64,000 bases of DNA from Hexactinellida sp. DTS-2022. Its lineage: Eukaryota; Porifera; Hexactinellida. The translations under genes were made by a program, and so were the position numbers. The stretch lies in contig JAPNXP010000010.1 of the NCBI GenBank assembly GCA_028753945.1, positions 4,839,042 through 4,903,041 of the forward strand, written 5' to 3'. Below, piece by piece: positions 13,101 to 22,100 of the stretch. Every line of letters begins with the position of its first letter. Position 1 is the first letter of the stretch. The notes below the pieces were generated by a model that saw only the letters and a program-made list of their open reading frames with translations, did not search any database and had not been told where the DNA came from.

Positions 13101-16100
13101 TTTAGTGTACGTCTAATGCTTTGAATTTACCACAAATCGGAGCAAAATTGGGAAGCTAGTACAAAATATCTGTTTTTCGCAACTGTGACGTCATAATCCC
13201 GTTATTTTGTTTCAAAAACCAATAGATCGTTGTCGCAGTACAAAATTACCCCTGTATACAAATTTTCAGCTTTCTGGGACTTGTAGTCTTTCCAATTAAT
13301 TCTGGACAAACATCCCCACACACACACAACAATTCCGCTTTTAATATACAGATAGTACGGAAAAAAATTATGAGTCCACCGGTCGCTTCGCGGCCGGTGT
13401 AAGTAGTTATCAACAACCTAATTGCATCTTTGTTTAAATAAATAAATTGCTAAAGTTTAAATTTCACCGTAAATTTTCCGCGAGTAACAATGAATACATA
13501 TTTCAAATTTGCAACTCTCATATAAATTATTTCTATAATAATATCTGTTGTTGATTATAAAAAGGAGCAAAAAATGCAGATTAAATTCTGTTTCGCTGTA
13601 TTATCTGTGGCAAATAACTAACCAACGGTTTTGGTAGTTTGCTTTGCAACATCAGAGTTTTAAGTTAATACCTTAATGTTCTTTAGAATTCACATCAGTC
13701 AACCTTGGATGAAGATAATTTTCAAGAGCCCTCTTTCTCAGACCAAAATTCTACATATTTTCATGACCCTTATTCTAAGTTTCCACCAATGACTAGTGAT
13801 AGCTATGAAGAAGAGATTTCAATACCACCTCCAGAAGGTACATTAGTGTTTACAGAACATGCAAATCTTCATGTGAGGAATAGTTTGAATCCTTACTTAG
13901 GTTCCACTTCAGAATCACATTTTCCAATTCAAGATAGTCTAAATCCCGTGAAGGATTGCATTGCTTGTGGTGGCGAAACGACCGCGGCACATAAGTGTCC
14001 TGGGTGTAATAAATTTATTCATGCAATTTGTGGGAGGCTAGTTGGTAAAGAAGGCTATTGAAGCAATGTGTGGTGTGCTGCGTGCGACCTATCAACTAAA
14101 AATGAAATGAGCACTACGTTGCGCTTAAATATTAGACGCTCACAGGAGAAATGTCACCAAAGAATGTTAAATGCCAGCGGAAAAAGGTTCCAACCAGCTG
14201 AAATTGGGGATAACATTATTATTCCAATTTCGAAGCCTGACAAACTATCAACAATTGGTCCTCGTAACATTCTTGGCTGTATTACCGGCGAAGTTGACGA
14301 TATTTATACTATCGGTACATTAGAAGGGGAAATATCAGTAGGTTACAGTCGAAACCAGTTTGTAATATCCACAGCTAACGTTCTAGCTCCATCAATGATT
14401 CCTCCACAACAAATAACTCAGACGGCTGTAATGCAAAGGAACTCGCTTGGAATAGGGCCAAATGCATGCAAATGTAAGAAATGTAACACCACGCGATGTC
14501 CTTGCAGAAAACATTCTCGACACTGCACATCCAAATGTCATAATGGTAAATCTTGTTTAAATAAACAGTAAACCATCCATAACATTGAAAATTAGTTAAG
14601 GTATAAAATTGCAATATTAGTATTGCATTATAATTTGATATTAATTAATAGGTTGCTGAAAATAATTTAGTAGTAGCTCAATTAATTAAATTGATTACAA
14701 CATTTTATACGTTATAATATATTTTGCATGTATATCAGGATTCTGATTCAGTATGAATGGAAACCAATTCAGGAATGGAAACCAATCTTGGATTAGATAA
14801 ACACCGGTGTCGCAGGGTATTCCTATTAATTAACCGAATTTTTAAGATGACTTGTAAGCTTAACTTACTAATTCAAATAATTCATATAATAATCTTTTAG
14901 ATATCGTAAGAACAGAATAAATCGTTTATCATATTTGTTGAATGTACACCTTAGAAACAATTTGTAACCTTGTTAAAGTAATCAAAGAGCTTTGTAGGTA
15001 ATAATATCATTAGAAATTTACAATATAAGATTCCAAAATCAAGTGAAATTAAAACATTCATTGTCAAGTAACCACAACATTTGTTTAGTGGTAAGCTTGT
15101 TTGTACACTGGTGTACGTGCACGCACACCAATAAGTTGGTGTACTTGCAGGTACACTGGTGTGCGTGCACGCATACCAACGAGTTGGTCTACTTACTGGT
15201 CACCGGTGTACGTGCACGCACACCAATAAGTTGGTATACTTGTAGGTACACTGGTGTGCGAGCACGCACACCAAACTTGCTTCCACACTGCAACATATGC
15301 ATTTGAAATCGGATTTTTTTTAATTCCTGGATTTCTCCCCCTTTCCCGTACATGGTTCCCTATATGGTTCATTAGTACAAATTATATGCTGTTTTTTGCC
15401 TAATAGGGAATTTTTGCTCTCTCGAATATGCAAGAATTTCCGATCATAAAGTGCTAAGATTTTCTAATAAACGATAACGATCCTTTTTCGTATTAATATT
15501 AACTTAATTAATTAATTATTAAGAAAAAGGATCGGTATTATTCACTAAATTTATTTGTCAGTTAAATTAGAGATATAATTATTTTGTCTATAATTGATTA
15601 TGGAGAAATTAATCTTGATTATATGACAAAATTCCCCGTACGTGTATTATAATATATTGTAATTTTCCATAAAATCAAGATTAATTTCTCCATAATCAAT
15701 TATAAACAATCCAATTATATCTCTAATTTACAATTATATAGTACGAGCCCTTCGGTCTCGGTCACTTTGCGACGGATCGGTACTACGCACCTCAAGTTAA
15801 CGGCCGCTGTGCGGCCTTACTCCTCACCCTTTCTATCTTGGAAAATGGTAGAAAGGGACGTTTTATACTCCCCTTTATAAGATTTCCATAGTTTTAACTT
15901 GTTTTACATTATTTATGAGTGCGAAATTCGTGTTTAGCATACTTGTTTACCTATAATACCCGTTGAAAGCAAACTTCTAGGTTGATTTTGAATTTCATTA
16001 ATTTGTTTCCTATTTTGTGTAAACAACAACAACAAATATTCATCTATATATTAAAAGAGGAATTGTTGTGTGTTTGTGTGTTTGTTTGTTTATGTGTTTG

Positions 16101-19100
16101 TGTGTGTATTTGTCCAGAATTAATAGGAAAGACTACGAGTCCTAGAAAGCTGAAAATTGGCATGCAGGGGTAACTTTGTACTGCGACAACGATCTATTGG
16201 TTTTCTAAACAAAATAACGGGATTATGACGTCATAAACGCACATATTTGGGAATAACTCTTTCAGTTCTTATCCGATTCGGCCACAATTTTAGATGGCAA
16301 GACAACATGAAATGAGACACACGTATACCGATTTATGGGATTGTGACGTCACGTACGAACTAATTTGGATTCAGCTCTTACATTTTTGATTCAATCGTCA
16401 AACAATTTTGTCACATTATAAAACAGAATGTGTTGCATGTCTCTATAAATTTTTATAATTTTCGCATTTAATCTGAGCCAGGCAATAACAAAAATGTAAC
16501 CTACAATTGCTGCGTCATTGCACATATTGAGGTTTGATGATTTAATCTCACCTACATTATTTCCGAAATTGCACACTTGATTAATCCAGTTTGGCTTCCA
16601 TCAGTTTATTTCTATTCGTGATGTATTTAGCTTACGTCAATCACATAAGCATAATATTACTATCAAAGTAATTCAACTATTTACAAACAATTTACTACTA
16701 TGCTGTTAAAATCCTGGGTTAGTAAAATAACATGAATGAATTAATTAATTACTTGACATACTGGGGTCCCAAATAGCAGCATACTGAATTGAGTACGTGT
16801 AATTTACCAGTCACAGGCTTAACTTATTTAATATGAGTTATATTTGAGGAGAGTAAGGCCGCGAAGCGGCCGTTAATTGTTTTGCGTAGTGTCTAATACG
16901 AACGAACAAAGGTCGCGAAGCGACCTTTGTGAGAGAGTGATCCGTCGCGAAGCGACCGAGACCGAAGGGCTCGTATTATAAATTTATAAATGCGAAAATC
17001 GAAATCAGCCCACTTGTTAACCTATAATCCCCGTTGGGAGCAATCTTCTAGGTTGATTTTGAATTTTCATTAATTTGTTTACTAATTTGTGTCAACAACA
17101 ACAGTAAATATTCATATTATAAATTTGGAAATGCGAAATTCGTGTTCAGCATACTTGTTTACCTATTATAACATTTGTTTACCTATTATAACATTTGGAA
17201 CTTAGTCTCTATCTCAATTATAAATGCGGTTTCTAGTCCCCCATCACTTTAATACATTCCGGACAAACAAACAAACAAACAAACGCACACACACACACAC
17301 ACACAACAATCGAGATTTAATAATATAGATATGAGAAAATTATTATACCCAGACTAATAATTCAATTAATTTACAAATAATATTTTATAAGACTATGATT
17401 TTGACCTTTGGTGACCTCAAAAAGGTTAAAAAATGTCCAATTCAAAATTTTCTTTCGGAATTCGATAGATAGTGTATCAAAGTATAGTTGGAAAGCTTAA
17501 ACGAGTCTTTTGCATTATTTAATAATATACATAAACCCACGCCACTATCTCCTTAAAAGGTAATATGTTAAATATTAAAATTCATAATTGAGTTTGCCAC
17601 ATCACTGAATAATTATTTCTGTTTATGTAGTTCTTGTTATTGCTCGAGTAAGCGGAGAAAACTTAACGAAAATACCAGCCGGTATAAACGAAGTCCAGGT
17701 AGAATCGGACTCATTTCAAGGTATTATTATTATTAATATTATCATAGCAGTGCCGTAGCCACCAATTAAAAGTGGTCAGGTTAGACCGGGCTGGATACAG
17801 TACCAACAGGGCCAAGGGTTCAGGTTAACCTGTCCAACCAACTAAAAGTGGTCAGGTTGAAACCTGACCAACCTGACCAGTGGCTACGGCCCTGCATAGT
17901 GGCTGAAACTCTATCTTAGGATATAAAAAATAGTCTTTGTGCTGGTCATGTTTATATTTCATTTGATTTCGAATCTAGGTAATACAACCTTGCTGATCCT
18001 AATAACATCTTTTATAAACGAGAATTTACAATATTCGTAAGTCTATTTAGTTTAATGAATAATAAAAATTTATATGTTAAATTATTAATTGTTTCTAAAT
18101 TAGAATTATTACTGATCAGATCACAATTGTTGCGACTAGCAATCTAACCGGACAATTAAAGATTGTATTCAAGATACAGACTGATAAGAATTACGTAAGT
18201 ATTTACTCTTCCGTTAAATATTTACAATACTTCTCTCGAATATTGTTTAACATAACCAGAGGTTCCGGATGGTTTGGAATCCTAATCCAAGACCACCAGC
18301 CCATAATTCAAAACACAATATAATATAGAATTTCGAATCCGTAATTATAGACCATTGGTTTCGAACATTCCAGATACAAATAATAATATATTATGGACTT
18401 TGGAATGGATTTCAGAATTTTTTTAAATCAAACCCATAATTTTAAAAATGAGTTTTATCAATTTTTGTACAATCCATTATCCATCCTCACTGAACATAGA
18501 TAGCATTTCACTATTATAGATTTATTCCTTTTAGAATAATCAAACAATAAAGTGTTTCTTCCTCAGACCAGATGGGTATGTGACTTACGTAAATGTAACA
18601 CTGTATTTAGACATAGGATTAAACGTATAGTACACCCTCGCTAGTGTAATAGCGATTAGCGAGTCAGCCTGAAATCATATTGACTTTTTTTTAATTTATG
18701 TATACACAAATCCCATAGTCACGATGAACAACATTGTAATATACAAGGTGCAACAATGTTATATGAATGTCGAACACTCAATAATTTGTATGAAATATCG
18801 AAAAAACAAATTTGTATGCAACATTCCAAATATAAGATGAAACTTTGTTCTACTATATAATTTTCTTCGTATATAAACAAATGTACGTATGTCCCATCTC
18901 TAAGTTGAATAATTCTCGAATATAACGAATTATTCATGAACTATTAACTTTTTGGCAAATTTTGGGTATTCGCGATATGGATAGTTTGTAGCGAGGTTTA
19001 CCCGCTGAGAAGTTGAATTTTATCAAATAGTAGTTCAGTTGGTAGTTTTAACAATCAATAATGGATTATTGTCAAAAAGAATAATTTATAATCTATTCAC

Positions 19101-22100
19101 AATTATTTTCCATTTTATTCAATGAATTAGTAAGTATTTAGTTATAAAAATTAAAACCACATAATATAAACTTGTGGTGGGTTTTTTATTCAATCATAAT
19201 TAGAAATACTACATATTTGGTAACCTACATGCTACAACTACTGTCCCGTCCAGAAAATTTGGCATCTGGAATTTCCGGTACTGTCCCATCCCGTTCCGAA
19301 AAGAGGGATACAGTCAACTCCGCTTAATAGAACCACCTCGGGACCAGGTTGTTTTGACCCGATTAAGCGGAGAAACCGATTAACCGAAAATATTGTAAGC
19401 CAAACTGTAATTCTGTCCTATAAATCCTGTGAAATTTTGATCCGATTAAGCGGAGAAACCGATTAACCGGTGGCTCTATTAAGCGGAGTTGACTGTATCA
19501 TATATCAGGGTTACCAACCCTCCCGCTTTTTTGCCTTTTTTTCTCTCATCCTCCCGACCTCCCGCCAAACTTTTAAAACTCCCGCTTTTTTGAAATTGTT
19601 TATATTTTTATATTTTATGATAATTAGTGAAATAACGGGATTTGTTTAAATTATTCAAGTAAATTAGTCAACCTACGAGCAACAAGTTTTTTAGTTTAAT
19701 TTTTTTTCAAGTTTTTTTAGTTGTAGTTTTTAATTTTCAGTTTTTTTCAAGTACCAAGTTTTTTTCCTAATTGTAGATATCAAAACATACTAAATAATCA
19801 TATTATATAGTTCTATTCATGATAAATTTAAAAAAATAGCATATATATTGAGTCTCCGATTTTCTCCCGCTTTTTCATCTTCGACCTCCCGATTTTTGGT
19901 AAAACTCCCGCCAAAATTGGCAAAATCTCCCGCTTTTTTGTTTTCAGAGGTTGGCAACCCTGCATATATTCTATCCTAGCCCAGATTATAGAGGGGTATA
20001 TTTTGGGCTAGCCTACTTCATACCCTGGTATGTTTTAGGCTAGATGTTTTAGGCTGTTTAGGACAGAATATACCCCGGGTATATTCCGTCCAGGCTTGGG
20101 GCAGATTACGATTACAATCGTAATCGATTGTAATCGATTACAACATTTCCTGTAATCGTAATCGTAATCATAATCAAGCTTTTTCTGAAGGACGTAATCG
20201 TATTCGTAATCGTAATCACTCACTAGTAATCAGACCCAGGTCTGAAATTTCTGTCCTAGGAGATATTATACCCTGTTATATACCATAGACGTAGATAGAC
20301 CCGGGCATACCCGGGCAATGCCCGGGTAGACATTCCTAGACTGAACCATGTACTGGTTAGGATTATCGTTCTTTTATTTAAATCCCGATTTTCCTAATTG
20401 TGTCTATATTTATGTATACCTTATTATAGGAAATTAACGCGCACATGAAATTAACGCGAATTTCTCCAAATCGCGTTAATTTTCTTCGCGTTAATTTCAT
20501 GGAGCGTTAATTTCCATGAGCTAAATTTCCTGCTATTTAGCAAAATTATATAATGGATGGACAAACTTCCGAGCTACATATTTTCAGATGTGCAACTAGT
20601 TTGAGAGGATATACCATGTCTATCAAGTAGATTGGAAGCCTATTTGGGCACAATAATACTATTCAATCAGGAGATTAATATTCCTGAAATTTTTTGATAA
20701 ATTTATTCGCGTTAATTTCATGTATTTGAAAATGTTTAGCTCCAATTCGCGTTAATTTCATGGAGCGTTAATTCATGGCGCGTTAATATCCTATAATAAG
20801 GTACTGATATCAACACAACACTTAGGTAATTCTTTCCAATTAATTAGTTTTGATATAGTAATTTATATTTGTTAGCATTTGCGTCAATGAAACGTACTAT
20901 TAAAGACTTTTGGGATAATGGAAGAGAAAAAATTAGAAGAAATATAGATAGTGTTTCAATAACAACTGGTTGATTTAGAATTAGTTATGGTAATTGGGAT
21001 TTTAAATAGAAAATTTTTCCCGGGTAATCCTTTACTCCTGGCTACGCCTATGTTATATACTGGTGGGGGTTAATCTGGGGTGCTACACCGGGTTTATATT
21101 TTGGCCCCCCGGACCAAATATTTCAGACGCTTTTGGTCCGGAATTATTTTTCGTCCACCTGGACCAAAAGGTCTGAAATATTTGGTCTGGCCTGACTAAA
21201 TCTTTCAGACATTTTTGTCCAGTTTACATTTTGGTCCTCCCAGACGAAATATTTCATACCTTTTTGGTCCGATTGTATATTATTGTGTTCAATAGAGTAA
21301 TATATTATGGATTATGAGAGCAAATTTCTAATAAATATGCATTTTCTTAGACAGATAAATATAGAGTTAATTTAAGAACAACATTCATTTTAACCAGTAG
21401 TGTACTTCTTTAAATGGTCCTTTGGGGTTCGAACACGCATTAAGACTATTTTTAAAAATGTGGTTTCACTGAATCTCTTCCCTCGAGACTCTTTGGTATA
21501 CTATTGGCACGACGGTCACTTCTAATAAGCCAAATCTCAATGTTGAAAATGTATACCCTGACCAAAACATCTGAAATATTTGGTCAGGCCCGACCAAAAA
21601 CAACACGGACCAAATATTTCGTACAGTGTACTATATTTTTCACCATTCAGTCAATCCGTTAATATTGCATACTACAAGTATTATTATATATATCCCATTC
21701 CCACACGATACTGTTCGGATTAGCGAGGATCTACTATATAATCCTTGTACAGTCGAAACCGGTTTTTTCTAACCAATTCTTTGCATGGAAATAAAGTAAG
21801 AAAAATCCGATAGTTAGAATAAACCGATTCAAAATAACACAAAATTGAATTTCTTACACGTTTAAAATAAATAGTTATTTAGAAAAAACCGATTAGTTAG
21901 AAAAACCGGTGTTAGAATAAACCGGTTTCGACTGTACTAAATATTCAAATATATTTGTAGAAATTAAAACTAACTATAGATTGTTATAAGTGATTTATAT
22001 AATAATCACGGAATTAATTCTTAATTTACACTATTCGATGAAGCATATTTACTATATTTTTGGGATATTCAGAAACAAATATTTATATCCTTAGGAGTTG

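Larger units (their letters stand above)
10886..14571 (+). pseudogene. KRBA2/Ginger-type integrase with C-terminal zinc and CXC motifs, broken
   Basis: Exon 1 is 10886-11973 and exon 2 is 13687-14571, joined by an intron (GTAAGT at 11974, TTCTTTAG ending 13686) in phase 0, which puts the Helitron-like insertion inside an intron. Order: HPGRTKL/Y-G/C region like the integrase H2C2 zinc module (last Cys missing), LIDM (first catalytic Asp), ILHSDNGREF (second Asp), HPECQGAVERVNRDMK (catalytic Glu), HNTAYHTT and SPYEAVYNRKP, then a C-x2-C...H-x2-C...W-C-x2-C zinc finger and a C-terminal cysteine-rich CKCKKCNTTRCPCRKHSRHC block. Frameshifts near 11520, 11755 and 11785 and a TGA at 14059 make it a pseudogene. 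This architecture is that of KRAB-A-domain-containing-2-like proteins. Confidence 0.8.
10356..15295 (+). mobile_element. Complete Ginger-like DNA transposon
   Basis: The ends are perfect inverses (TGTTGCAGTGTGGAAGC / GCTTCCACACTGCAACA) and are flanked by the 4-bp duplication TATG at 10352-10355 and 15296-15299. The inverted ends are long: 10356-10792 and 14811-15295. Inside is one plus-strand gene for a retroviral-type integrase. Known: Ginger elements are DNA transposons with a Gypsy-like integrase, ends starting TGT and about 4-bp duplications. Seen: all of these. The gene is broken, so the copy cannot move by itself. It sits in a GPCR intron in the same orientation as the host gene. Confidence 0.85.

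Noticed and set aside
18567-18630. Possible GPCR exon after TTCTTCCTCAG (TRWVCDLRKCN)
   Set aside because: Contains WVC but no GPS pattern, and no continuation in phase reaches the 7TM exon. The model without it is continuous.
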